A DNA stretch of 64,000 bases from a virus. Every line of letters starts with the position of its first letter. Within the stretch, counting starts at the first letter, position 1. The stretch is taken from positions 1 to 64,000 of IMG/VR virus record IMGVR_UViG_3300042691_019444. One strand, 5' to 3'. Positions 1 through 8,112 of this stretch are shown piece after piece. A program made the translations under genes and the position numbers. A model generated the notes under the pieces. That model was not told the DNA's origin. It searched no databases and saw only the letters and a list, made by a program, of their open reading frames with translations.

Positions 1-144
1 AAGGTTCGCTATCCGACCCCTGCGGTGGAGACCCCTGCGGTGGAGACCCCTGCGGTGGAGACCCCTGCGGAGACTCCGGTAGCGGTTGTGGAACCGGTAG
101 TCGAAGCCAAGAAGGGTAAGGGTAAGGGTAAGAAGACGGCGTGA
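1..144 (+). CDS. C-terminal fragment of a protein with Pro/Glu/Val repeat tail
   Basis: This is the 3' end of a gene that begins before the window; frame 1 reads to TGA at 142-144. The visible 47 residues start with KVRYP, continue as tandem TPAVE pentapeptides, then an Ala/Val/Pro/Glu linker and a basic KKGKGKGKK tail. The low-complexity tail resembles C-terminal linkers of DNA-binding or replication proteins, but no domain is visible, so function cannot be assigned. A 15-bp tandem DNA repeat encodes the TPAVE units. Confidence 0.7.
   Translation, partial: KVRYPTPAVETPAVETPAVETPAETPVAVVEPVVEAKKGKGKGKKTA
16..70 (+). repeat. 15-bp tandem repeat (TPAVE codons)
   Basis: Three perfect head-to-tail copies of ACCCCTGCGGTGGAG (16-30, 31-45, 46-60) and a partial fourth lie inside the truncated CDS. 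The unit is a multiple of three, so copy-number change would keep the frame. Slippage is the likely origin. Confidence 0.9.
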
Positions 145-209
145 TGAGGCCGAAACCTAGGGGGCAACCCCGATGGTCTGCGCGTACGTGCGCGCACTGA
201 GGAGGCCAT

Positions 210-536
210 ATGATCGGGAAAACTACACGCCGGAGTAATTGTTTGCCGTCAGTGTCGGGATGGGCCCAAAGTCCATCACTGTATTTCCTACTAGGGATTA
301 CGTCTAATCCCTGCGCGACGTCAATTCCCAAGGATGCAGAGGGTGAGTACAGTATAATCCGCAATGGGACACTGTACCGGTTCAGGCTATTCCGGTCTGG
401 TAACGGACCGGGTAAGAATGGGTATAAGCGATTGTATGTAGAGTGCCCAGATTGTGGGCACCTAATCGAATGCGGACACCTTGGACAGCATAGGGGGTCC
501 AAGATATGCATTACACGTGCAAGTGTAAGAGTTTAG
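210..536 (+). CDS. small C2HC-type zinc-binding protein
   Basis: The 108-residue product has a C-terminal segment with CPDCG, then CGH, H and C (about residues 79-102), which suggests one zinc site; the first half is unrecognised. The start is set by GGAGG at 201-205 followed by ATG at 210. It is the first complete gene of the replication side of the map. Function unknown; a small nucleic-acid-binding protein is the simplest guess. Confidence 0.6.
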   Translation: MIGKTTRRSNCLPSVSGWAQSPSLYFLLGITSNPCATSIPKDAEGEYSIIRNGTLYRFRLFRSGNGPGKNGYKRLYVECPDCGHLIECGHLGQHRGSKICITRASVRV

Positions 537-547
537 GTCTTTGTGAC

Positions 548-581
548 CAGACTCCAGCTCATTCGGGTGAGTTGGAGTCTG
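548..581 (+). promoter_or_regulatory. strong leader hairpin before the gene at 598
   Basis: CAGACTCCA, one G, and CTCA pair with TGAG, one T, and TGGAGTCTG: a 14-bp stem (one G:U) around a TTCGGG loop. It ends six bases before the GAGGAGG ribosome binding site of the next gene and has no T-run after it. A translational-control or RNA-processing element is more likely than a terminator. The arms GACTCCA/TGGAGTC recur before the helicase gene. Confidence 0.7.
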
Positions 582-597
582 ACCATGAGGAGGTATT

Positions 598-981
598 ATG
601 TATAGGATTTGGTTGGTAAATTTTGGGTGGTATTATCAGGATCTCGGGCATAAGACCGCACGTGAGGCTCTCAGGGCAGCACAACGCGGGGGGTTCGAGG
701 CTCGTGTTGAGAACGAGCAGGGGGACACGATCGTGACGTGGCATCCCATTGGTGGTGCACGGTGGTACACCCCTAGAACGGAGACGCCGTACGGATGCAG
801 GTTGGCAAAGCTCATAGCATCCGGTCAGATGTCTGAAGCCAGGAATCTGAGAGCGTTAGTTGGGAAGACTTCGTGGAGGGCGTGTGAAGCCCGTGCCATC
901 GCCGGTGCAATCCGGTACGCTAACCGGAAATGGGGTTTGAGTGAAGACCCACTCAAATGGTTATGGGAGGATTGGAAATGA
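598..981 (+). CDS. hypothetical protein, 127 aa
   Basis: The start has a strong GAGGAGG site seven bases upstream (587-593). The product has an N-terminal segment rich in aromatic residues (YRIWLVNFGWYY) and a C-terminal half with many Arg/Ala helices (RACEARAIAGAIRYANRKWG). No family is recognised. The stop overlaps the next start (ATGA), so the two are translated together. A stable leader hairpin precedes it, so its expression is probably regulated at the RNA level. Confidence 0.65.
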   Translation: MYRIWLVNFGWYYQDLGHKTAREALRAAQRGGFEARVENEQGDTIVTWHPIGGARWYTPRTETPYGCRLAKLIASGQMSEARNLRALVGKTSWRACEARAIAGAIRYANRKWGLSEDPLKWLWEDWK

Positions 982-1190
982 GACTCACATTCACCGCCCC
1001 TACGGGAGTAGAGACCCCCGTATTGGACGATAAACACGCCCCCTATCACGTTGCAACAACGCATCTATGTGGGTGTGGGGAATTCTACGTGAGTGGTAGT
1101 GGTCTCAAACGCGATGGACTAAGGTTCATTGCGGACGCAGTCTGTTGTGACTGCGGGCAGATACGAGGGACCCTCATACTAGAACTATGA
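978..1190 (+). CDS. small zinc-ribbon-like protein, 70 aa
   Basis: The start ATG at 978 overlaps the TGA of the preceding gene and follows GGGAGG at 965-970. Two Cys pairs (CGCG in the middle and CCDCG near the C-terminus) are spaced like a zinc ribbon. No named family is recognised. Translational coupling to the preceding gene suggests a shared role early in the replication module. Confidence 0.6.
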   Translation: MRLTFTAPTGVETPVLDDKHAPYHVATTHLCGCGEFYVSGSGLKRDGLRFIADAVCCDCGQIRGTLILEL

Positions 1191-1216
1191 CGGGGGTCAT
1201 TCCAATCTTGTGGCTG

Positions 1217-1251
1217 GACTCCAGTCCATTACGTGGTAGTGGGTTGGAGTC
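1217..1251 (+). promoter_or_regulatory. leader hairpin before the helicase gene
   Basis: GACTCCA (1217-1223) pairs with TGGAGTC (1245-1251) across a loop that can form a second CCA/TGG pairing. The same arms form the hairpin at 548-581, and both end just before TGACAA or TGACCA and a GGAGG site. The shared arms point to one regulator or RNA-processing factor acting on both genes. Confidence 0.55.
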
Positions 1252-1271
1252 TGACAACAAGGAGGCGGCAG

Positions 1272-3377
1272 ATGACCGCGAAGAGAGAGGTAATTGATGC
1301 GATGTTTCCTAGTCGGAGAACGGCTAGGAAACAGATGACCGCAACACGTGTTGCGGTACAGGTAGAACAGAGTGCACCTGAAGTGGATTACTCCAGGTTT
1401 GTTCAGGGTGCCAATCCCGAACAGACCGAGGCAATCCTTCATCGCGAAGGCCCCTTGGGGGTGTTTGCGGGTGCAGGTAGTGGCAAGACCAGAGTTCTGG
1501 TCTCCCGCGTAGGCGCACTCATCGCTTCTGGTGTTAGGCCAGAAAGAATCGTCAGCGTGACCTTCAGTAAGAAGGCTGCTGATGAGATGGGGGAGCGAGC
1601 AGCCAAGATGGGAATCCAAGGAGCGGTGTTTGCCACATGGCATTCCCTCGCGTTGCGTATGCTTCGCGAGGATGGGACGGAGTGGGGCACGGTCTGGAGT
1701 GTAGACGACACGGACCGGGCCAAACTCATTCTCAAGTCCGATGTACTCGGATACAAGGGAATGGGATGGAATGGTGCTGACTTGGGTCAAGTAGCGTCTT
1801 TCATCTCGTTCTGTAAGTCTCAGTTGTGGGCTGCTAATTCATCAGAGGCACAAGCCTACGCTGAGAAGGAGTTCGCTAAGGACTCTAAGAAGGCAATTGA
1901 AGCCTTCAAGCGGTATGACGTGGAGTTGGCTGATAACCAACTACTCACGTTCGATGACATGCTGGTGTTTGCCTATCAGTGGCTCTCCGTGGAGGAGAAC
2001 CGCAGACGATGGGCATCTAAGTGGGATTACGTCTTGCAGGATGAAGCGCAAGACGCCAACCCCGCACAGATGAAACTCGCGTCTATGTTGGCACGGGACC
2101 ATCGAAACTACATGATCGTCGGTGACCCTGCGCAAAGCATCTACGGATGGCGCGGGTCAAAACCAGAGTACATTACGACTTTCGCTTCCGTGTGGGAGGG
2201 TGCCAAGGTCGTGTGTATGAATCGCAATTACCGTTGCGGTTCACGCATTGTTGACGTCGCTAACGCGGTTATCACCAAGGCTGCAATCAAGCTCCCTGAC
2301 GACCTTATTGCAGAAGGTGGTTGGGAAGGTAACGTGTCATGGCGTCAGTGTAGTGACATGGATGCCGAAGCCAATTTCGTGGCTGCGGAAATTCTGGAGC
2401 GCCACAATACCGACCTAACACCCCTAGAACACAATACGGTTCTCTTCCGGACTAACGCGCAGTCTCGCGCGTTGGAAGAGGCTCTGCTCGCCCGTCAGAT
2501 CCCTTACGTCGTAGTGGGGGGTGTGTCGTTCTATGAGCGTAGAGAGGTGAAAGACATTCTAGCATACCTAAGAGTCGCATTGGGTAAGGGCAATCAGGAC
2601 GAGAACGTGCGGCGATGTCTCAATTCTCCATTCCGATACTTGGGAGCGGCATTCGCAGATAAGCTCTCAAGGTCATTGGTGGCGTTCCGTGGGAACGTTG
2701 CTAGTGCGGCGTACGATGCCTGTAATGCTACGCGTGTGCAGGCACGCCAGCGGGCATCCGTGATGGAATGGGTAGGTATTCTGGAGTCAGTAGTTGCGTA
2801 TGAGAACCGCCTCCATGATAAGGAATCAAGCGAAGAGAACGCAGGAACTCTCATTGATGCTTTGGTTGAGAAGACCAAATACATCGAGTGGCTGAAGCGT
2901 GACCAGGGGGAAGAAGGGTTGGAGTCGTCGCATGTTGCCAACATCAAGGAGTTGGCACGTGTTGCGACGCGCTTTGCGACTGCCACTGAACTACTCACAT
3001 TCATTGACAACACCATCGCCGCTGCGGAGCGGCAACGTAAGCAGAAGGAGCAGAAGGGGCGAGTTCTTCTCATGTCCATTCACCGATCTAAGGGTCTCGA
3101 ATGGCCTAACGTGTTCGTTATTGGTGCCGTGGAGGGGATTCTTCCCCACGGCAGGGGCGAGCCTGAAGAGGAACGCAGACTGTTCTATGTGGCTTGCACG
3201 CGAGCGGCACGCAGACTCTACATTACCTCTCCTAAGAGCATTGCACTCAAGGGAGGAGTCAAAGAAGTGAAGGTGTCCCAATTCGTTCGGGATGCCGGAT
3301 TAGGGGATGAGTTGGACTACTTTACTGACCTTGCCAGGGAGCGGGGGGAAGATGAGGAGCTGTGCGGTATCGCATAG
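1272..3377 (+). CDS. SF1A (UvrD/Rep-like) DNA helicase
   Basis: The 701-residue protein carries the full set of UvrD-family helicase motifs: Walker A GAGSGKT (about 67-73), motif Ia SVTFSKKAADEM, DEAQD in motif II, GDPAQSIYGWRG in motif III, NYRC in motif IV, HRSKGLEWPNV in motif V and YVACTRA in motif VI. It should be a 3'-5' ATP-driven DNA unwinding enzyme of phage replication or repair. I chose ATG 1272 because GGAGG lies at 1261-1265; the upstream ATG at 1233 lies inside the leader hairpin. A copy of the 18-bp palindrome sits in frame near the N-terminus and is translated as TATRVAV. A later ATG at 1335 has no clear ribosome binding site. Confidence 0.95.
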   Translation: MTAKREVIDAMFPSRRTARKQMTATRVAVQVEQSAPEVDYSRFVQGANPEQTEAILHREGPLGVFAGAGSGKTRVLVSRVGALIASGVRPERIVSVTFSKKAADEMGERAAKMGIQGAVFATWHSLALRMLREDGTEWGTVWSVDDTDRAKLILKSDVLGYKGMGWNGADLGQVASFISFCKSQLWAANSSEAQAYAEKEFAKDSKKAIEAFKRYDVELADNQLLTFDDMLVFAYQWLSVEENRRRWASKWDYVLQDEAQDANPAQMKLASMLARDHRNYMIVGDPAQSIYGWRGSKPEYITTFASVWEGAKVVCMNRNYRCGSRIVDVANAVITKAAIKLPDDLIAEGGWEGNVSWRQCSDMDAEANFVAAEILERHNTDLTPLEHNTVLFRTNAQSRALEEALLARQIPYVVVGGVSFYERREVKDILAYLRVALGKGNQDENVRRCLNSPFRYLGAAFADKLSRSLVAFRGNVASAAYDACNATRVQARQRASVMEWVGILESVVAYENRLHDKESSEENAGTLIDALVEKTKYIEWLKRDQGEEGLESSHVANIKELARVATRFATATELLTFIDNTIAAAERQRKQKEQKGRVLLMSIHRSKGLEWPNVFVIGAVEGILPHGRGEPEEERRLFYVACTRAARRLYITSPKSIALKGGVKEVKVSQFVRDAGLGDELDYFTDLARERGEDEELCGIA
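1338..1357. repeat. CACGTG palindrome, copy 1 (exact, inside helicase CDS)
   Basis: ACCGCAACACGTGTTGCGGT, a perfect 20-bp palindrome. Here it lies within codons 23-29 of the helicase gene and is read as TATRVAV before the conserved domain begins. Confidence 0.95.
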
Positions 3378-4012
3378 CCGACGGGGTACCTGCTCGGTCT
3401 GCAAAGATGGGCGGGTATCCAACTCCAACGTTCGATCAATATCTACATGCTCTAAGGGACGGCCGCATAACGTTCGACCGGTTCCTTAGTGCGACCACCA
3501 TGCGATGGTGGGCATTGTCGGCCACGCTCTATCGTAAATGGGGCAAGGACGCCTCGGGGGTGGATGTGGCTGACTTGTACCAGGAGCTAACTCTAGCAGC
3601 CTGGACGTTCGTGTCGCAATGGGACGCTACACGTGGAACCACGTTGGAGCAGTTCGTTGTATATAATGCAATGGACAAGGCCAAGAAGTGGTTACACGTG
3701 CAACGCGCGGCCAAACGTAGCGGTAATGCGGATGGCAATCCATCTCGGCGTGAAGTCTGTTCTGATTCAATCAAGCGCAACGTAGGCGTGATTGAATCAG
3801 AACTAACGAGGTTTGATGGGTACCGGGAAGCTATGAGTAAGGCCGACGAAAAATTCGGTTGCATCATCCATAGCCTCGCGCGTACAAATAGTGTCACAAT
3901 GACTGCGAGGGAGATTTACAAGTCAAAGGAGCGTAGGCGGGAGTATCACCTATGCTCTCTTGAGCATGCACATCGCGTGGTGCGGAGTGTGCTCAAGCGA
4001 CTTGCGTCCTAA
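3362..4012 (+). CDS. putative sigma-70 region 2-like protein
   Basis: Residues about 65-115 (VDVADLYQELTLAAWTFVSQ, then WDATRGTTLEQFVVYNAMDKAKKW) match the pattern of sigma-factor region 2: DLYQE..L..W.....FD..RG.....Y....  .....K. The 170-215 segment is basic and could hold a helix-turn-helix like region 4. This suggests a phage-encoded promoter-recognition factor, although other sigma-like phage regulators would look the same. The GTG at 3362 overlaps the helicase end; ATG at 3407 is an alternative with a poor ribosome site. The 18-bp palindrome follows its stop. Confidence 0.55.
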   Translation: MRYRIADGVPARSAKMGGYPTPTFDQYLHALRDGRITFDRFLSATTMRWWALSATLYRKWGKDASGVDVADLYQELTLAAWTFVSQWDATRGTTLEQFVVYNAMDKAKKWLHVQRAAKRSGNADGNPSRREVCSDSIKRNVGVIESELTRFDGYREAMSKADEKFGCIIHSLARTNSVTMTAREIYKSKERRREYHLCSLEHAHRVVRSVLKRLAS

Positions 4013-4013
4013 C

Positions 4014-4033
4014 ACCGCAACACGTGTTGCGGT
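4014..4033. repeat. CACGTG palindrome, copy 2 (exact)
   Basis: Exact copy extended by one further pair (C at 4013, G at 4034) to a 22-bp palindrome. It is followed by CGGCATAA (4046-4053) and AGGAGG before the gene at 4080, so it could control the HTH protein. Confidence 0.95.
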
Positions 4034-4045
4034 GTTGGGCAAATG

Positions 4046-4053
4046 CGGCATAA
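4046..4053 (+). promoter_or_regulatory. CGGCATAA motif
   Basis: One of 13 exact copies of CGGCATAA, each 14-40 bases upstream of a start codon. Here it sits between palindrome copy 2 and the AGGAGG of the gene at 4080. Confidence 0.5.
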
Positions 4054-4079
4054 GCGGTTCACACAATAGGAGGCTGAAA

Positions 4080-5342
4080 ATGGCGGCGAAGAAATGTTAC
4101 GGCGTGGTTCTGGCAAAGGCGAACGAGGAAAGTGTCAATGCGGCGCTCAGCGCTGCGGACCTACCGGAAGACGGCACCCTTGAGGAGAAGATCGGGCGTC
4201 TCGTAGCGTACTACCGCAAGGAAGTTTCGAAAGAGAACCTTGCGAAGTGCGACAACTGCGAGGGTGTTTCCGACGTCAGTCTGGACAAGTGCCCATATTG
4301 CGGTGAGGGCGACGAAGAAGAGGAGTCCGAAGAGGAGGAGTCCGAAGAAGAGGAGTCCGAAGAGGAGGAGTCCGAAGAGGAGGACGAGGAAGAAGAGTCC
4401 GAAGAGGAGGACGAGGAAGAAGAGGAAGAAGAAGCGCCACCCCCACCCCCAAAGAAGGAGAAGGGTAAGAAGGCTGAACCGGAGCCCAAACCCGCAAAGG
4501 GTAAGAAGGCTGAACCGGAGCCCGAACCCAAACCAGCAAAGGGCAAGAAAGCAATCGATGCCGTCACTACGGCAATCGCACCTGCGAAGAAACCAGGGCG
4601 TCCACCGAAGGCTGAGATCGTCAAGGCTGAGGATGGTCCTGATCCAAAGTACAAGGTCGGTGACCTGGATACGGCAATTGAGCGCGTGAAGGGCCTTCGA
4701 GCAAAGGGCGAAGAGACCCTGTACGACCTTGGGAAAGAGCTTGCGGCCATTCATGGGGAGCAATTGTGGAAGCTCCGCCAGGACAAGGATGGGAATCCTG
4801 CCTATAAGGGGTTCGGTCAGTTCTGCGCGGCCGAGGTGGGGTTGTCACACACAACAGTATTCCAACTCATCGATGTGTCGACGAAGTTCGACCGCAAGCT
4901 GTTCAGTGAAGTCGGCCATAAGAAGTTGGCACTTGTGCTTCAGGCTCCCGAGGCCGTGCAACCTGAACTCATCAAGAAGGTGAGCACCGGAGTTTCTCAC
5001 CGAGACCTTCTCACGGAAGTGAAGGCCAAGCGCGACGAGGCAGGGGTTTCCAAGCGTAACACCGGTCGCAAGGAGATGCCGAAAGGTAAGGCCCCCAAGA
5101 GCAAGAAGACTGAGCCTGCAATCACCATTGCGGCGGTCATTGGCAAGAAGACCATCAAGCTCTACCAGGACCCCAAGAAGTCCGGTAAGAAGGAGTTGGT
5201 CCCCGCCACAGACCTGGCTCAGAACCCATTCGGGTACGATGAGTTGGGCAACGGTGTGCGAGAATACTTCAGCATCCAAAAGGGTCCTGATGGGGCTCTG
5301 ATTCTGCACATCGTGCGTAAGCGTGAAGGCAAAGAGAAGTAA
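4080..5342 (+). CDS. zinc-ribbon / acidic-repeat / ParB-like HTH DNA-binding protein
   Basis: The start follows AGGAGG (4069-4074). The 420-residue product is modular: a C4 zinc ribbon (Cys 57, 60, 71, 74), an almost purely Glu/Ser tract at about 77-120, Pro/Lys repeats (KGKKAEPEPKPA), an AT-hook-like KKPGRPPK near 170, then a globular part with FGQFCAAEVGLSHTTVFQLI (about 245-264) followed by KKLALVLQAPEAVQPELIKK. That layout resembles the central HTH of ParB/KorB proteins, where a recognition helix precedes a short A-L-L helix and a V..G.S.RDL segment. No CTPase N-terminal domain is visible. It is probably an abundant DNA-binding protein, and the best local candidate for reading the dispersed palindrome. 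Confidence 0.7.
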   Translation: MAAKKCYGVVLAKANEESVNAALSAADLPEDGTLEEKIGRLVAYYRKEVSKENLAKCDNCEGVSDVSLDKCPYCGEGDEEEESEEEESEEEESEEEESEEEDEEEESEEEDEEEEEEEAPPPPPKKEKGKKAEPEPKPAKGKKAEPEPEPKPAKGKKAIDAVTTAIAPAKKPGRPPKAEIVKAEDGPDPKYKVGDLDTAIERVKGLRAKGEETLYDLGKELAAIHGEQLWKLRQDKDGNPAYKGFGQFCAAEVGLSHTTVFQLIDVSTKFDRKLFSEVGHKKLALVLQAPEAVQPELIKKVSTGVSHRDLLTEVKAKRDEAGVSKRNTGRKEMPKGKAPKSKKTEPAITIAAVIGKKTIKLYQDPKKSGKKELVPATDLAQNPFGYDELGNGVREYFSIQKGPDGALILHIVRKREGKEK

Positions 5343-5363
5343 CCGGCTTACTGCATCATCGAC

Positions 5364-5402
5364 AAAGGTCATCTATCTACCCGATAGGTGACCTTTTTTT
5401 TT
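5364..5402 (+). terminator. Rho-independent terminator
   Basis: AAAGGTCA-T-CTATC pairs with GATAG-G-TGACCTTT over a short loop, followed by nine T residues. It closes the transcription unit of the HTH gene before the DNA polymerase gene. Confidence 0.9.
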
Positions 5403-5409
5403 GTCTCAA

Positions 5410-5417
5410 CGGCATAA
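5410..5417 (+). promoter_or_regulatory. CGGCATAA motif
   Basis: This copy lies directly after the terminator T-run and before the CCGGAGG site of the DNA polymerase gene. A new transcription start is expected here, which is why I suspect the motif belongs to a promoter. Confidence 0.5.
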
Positions 5418-5433
5418 CCCCCCGGAGGTTCTC

Positions 5434-8112
5434 ATGCGCTATGTTGGCGGATTCGTCGATAGGGACTATACGACGCTCGTTTACAGGACTGCGGACGGCG
5501 TTCGGAGAGGGAGGCAGTTTCCGGTTGAGTGGGTGACGTATTTCAAGCTCTCGCAACTAGGGCAATACCGAAACGATATTGAGCGCTCTACGGCGGTACT
5601 TGGCGCGCGTGTGGAAAACGATGAGTGGTTGCGGGTTAGGTGGGCAACAAGGGATGCCCGCTATGCCGTGACAGCAACAACTGACCGCCAAGGGAACGAC
5701 ATACCGAATTGGTTTCGCATGAGGGGCATTGTTCCGTATGAGAATGATGTGAGTCCCGTACGTAGGTTCTTTTCGGATAACAACGCAGAGACGGAACCGT
5801 GGCCGAGAGTCGCATATCTGGATATCGAAACTGACTCACGTTTACCGTTCTCTAAGCGTGAGCAGATGCGGGTGTTGTGTTGGACGGTAGTGGCGGGGTG
5901 TGATTGTCCTGAGAAGAACATCCAAGAGGGGGACGTGATATTCGAGGGATTGGAAGAGTTCACAGATGAGTCTGAGAAGGAGTTGCTAGATAAGCTGTGG
6001 ACTGCACTGGAACCGTTTGATGTGGTGGCGGCATGGTATGGGGACGGGTTTGACTTTCCGGTCATCAGGGCACGCACCCTGAAGGTTGGATTGTCGATTC
6101 AGTTTGAGTATTGGCGGTTCGTGGATCATCTGCGCGTGTATGAGCTTCTCAATAAGAACGTTGCGGAGACTGGAGATGAGAAGTCTTCGCTTGCCCTGAA
6201 TAGCGTGTGTCAGGCTGTGTTGGGTAAAGGTAAGCACGACTTCGATGCAAGTAAGACGTATCAGGCTTGGGAATCCGGTGGAGCAGAGCGTGAGCGGATG
6301 TTCGCTTATTGCCGTCAAGATACTAAGCTGTTGAAGGAGTTAGAGGATAAGACCGGATACCTGAAGACGTTCGGTACTATGTGTGCGGCGTGCAGGCTGT
6401 TCATGGAAACCTATTCACTGAAGTCTTCAATTCAGATGGATGGGTTCATGCTCCGGTTGGGTCGTGAGAGTAACTACCACTTCCCCTCAACGTTTGGATT
6501 CACGCCGTTGAACGAACTTACGTATAAGGGTGCATGGGTGATGAGCCCTAAACTGCACGGCATAATTCCCAACGTCCATGTGGCAGACTTTAGTTCACTG
6601 TACCCGAGCATCATGATTAGTTGGAATATGAGCCCGGAGACTGTGAACCATGAAGCTCCAATCAACGGCCCAATACCCCCGAATTCATGTAGGGCGCCAG
6701 GGACCGGAGTGGTGTTTAGGACCGACGTAGAAGGGTTGTTGCCTAAGGCGCTGAACGTGTTGTTGGGTATGCGTAAGGAGTGGGCCGATAAGAAGTCACA
6801 ATGCGTCCCAGGTACGCCTGAGTTTCAGGCAGCCGACCGTTGGAGCATGGCCTATAAGGTATTGGCAAATTCGTTCTACGGTGTAGTGGGGAGTACCAAT
6901 AGTCGATACCATGACCGTCGCATCGCTGAGTCTGTTACACAGACAGGCGCATGGTTGAATCAGACTACGGTGTTCGAGGCTGAGAAGGTTGGGATTATGG
7001 CCTTCTACGGTGATACGGATTCGTTTTTTGCCAATCAGGTAAGTAAGGATAGGTTCGCGAACTTCGTGGAGTGGTGCAATGTTGAGTTGTACCCAAGACT
7101 ACTCAAAGAACGAGGGTGCACAATCAATAGAGTGAAGTTGGCGTATGAGAAGGAATTCGCAGCCCTAATCCTCCTTGCAGCTAAGAAGTATTTTGGGTTC
7201 TATCAGCACTATAAGGGGAAGCCTGCTACGGCTAAGTCCAAACCTGAAGTGAAGGGGATGGAGTATCGGAGGGGGGATTCAATTGCTATTGCACGTGAGA
7301 TGCAGGGGCGCGTGATTGACATCTTCCATAAGGGAGTACAGTACGACGACAACGGCAACGTGAAGGGGTTCGTTGCCCCTGAACCAACTGACGTGTTGCC
7401 AATTCTGGAAGAGTACCGGGATAGGACGTTGAGTGGAAACCTTGATCTGAACGACATTGTGTTGGCTCAGTCATTGACTCAGCCCATATCCGAATATAAG
7501 GCGAAGACGCCGCCAGCCCATATCCGGGTTGCGATGATGTTGCGGGAGCGCGGTAAGGACGTTAGTCCGGGCACCCGTATTCGATATGTCGTAATCGACG
7601 GGTCGAAGTCTCCGAAGGTTGTGATTCCAGCGGAAGACTGGACTGGTGAATATGACTGCTATGCGGTTTGGGAAGATAGGTTGTTTCCGCCGACCGGGAG
7701 AGTGTTGGAGGTAGCGTTCCCTAACCATAACTGGAAGCCGTGGTTTAGGGTACGGCCAAAGAAGCGACGGGGAGCTACCGCCAAGGAGCAGCCAAGCCTA
7801 CCGTTGCACAACCCCAAGGCAACGCCACCCAAGCCCGTTATGGTGCCACCCAAGCCCGTAGCACCGCCACCTATGCGCCCCACCCCCCTAACCGTGCGCA
7901 TCAACGCCACAACCCCTGATAGCAGGCAAGTAAGACGCGCAATCCTATCGCTCAAACCTCTCATTGAATCGTGCGAGCCGGGTGACACCAAAGTCATCAT
8001 TGAGGTATCGACTGGTGATGCGATTATGACGTTGTTGGTGACCAATCCCATAACGCCAACCGCCCAATTGATTGCAATCTTGAAGAAGAAAGGATGGTTA
8101 CATGCGTCGTAA
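5434..8112 (+). CDS. family B DNA polymerase
   Basis: The 892-residue protein has the 3'-5' exonuclease motifs Exo I DIET (130-133), Exo II with GFDFP (about 205-209) and Exo III YCRQD (292-296), then polymerase motif A DFSSLYPS (385-392), motif B KVLANSFYG (475-483) and motif C YGDTDS (525-530). It is a proofreading replicative polymerase. After the catalytic domain comes a Pro/Lys linker (PPKPV repeats, about 790-825) and an extra C-terminal domain of about 80 residues with KVIIEV and KKKGWLHAS, which I do not recognise. ATG 5434 was chosen for its GGAGG at 5424-5428. Confidence 0.97.
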   Translation: MRYVGGFVDRDYTTLVYRTADGVRRGRQFPVEWVTYFKLSQLGQYRNDIERSTAVLGARVENDEWLRVRWATRDARYAVTATTDRQGNDIPNWFRMRGIVPYENDVSPVRRFFSDNNAETEPWPRVAYLDIETDSRLPFSKREQMRVLCWTVVAGCDCPEKNIQEGDVIFEGLEEFTDESEKELLDKLWTALEPFDVVAAWYGDGFDFPVIRARTLKVGLSIQFEYWRFVDHLRVYELLNKNVAETGDEKSSLALNSVCQAVLGKGKHDFDASKTYQAWESGGAERERMFAYCRQDTKLLKELEDKTGYLKTFGTMCAACRLFMETYSLKSSIQMDGFMLRLGRESNYHFPSTFGFTPLNELTYKGAWVMSPKLHGIIPNVHVADFSSLYPSIMISWNMSPETVNHEAPINGPIPPNSCRAPGTGVVFRTDVEGLLPKALNVLLGMRKEWADKKSQCVPGTPEFQAADRWSMAYKVLANSFYGVVGSTNSRYHDRRIAESVTQTGAWLNQTTVFEAEKVGIMAFYGDTDSFFANQVSKDRFANFVEWCNVELYPRLLKERGCTINRVKLAYEKEFAALILLAAKKYFGFYQHYKGKPATAKSKPEVKGMEYRRGDSIAIAREMQGRVIDIFHKGVQYDDNGNVKGFVAPEPTDVLPILEEYRDRTLSGNLDLNDIVLAQSLTQPISEYKAKTPPAHIRVAMMLRERGKDVSPGTRIRYVVIDGSKSPKVVIPAEDWTGEYDCYAVWEDRLFPPTGRVLEVAFPNHNWKPWFRVRPKKRRGATAKEQPSLPLHNPKATPPKPVMVPPKPVAPPPMRPTPLTVRINATTPDSRQVRRAILSLKPLIESCEPGDTKVIIEVSTGDAIMTLLVTNPITPTAQLIAILKKKGWLHAS

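Noticed and set aside
4276-4554. Minus-strand Pro/Leu-rich frame
   Set aside because: Another shadow of the acidic repeat.
4161-4763. Minus-strand 200-aa frame, Leu/Phe-rich, membrane-like
   Set aside because: It is the antisense of the Glu/Ser and Lys/Pro repeat tract; low-complexity codons create the apparent hydrophobic protein.
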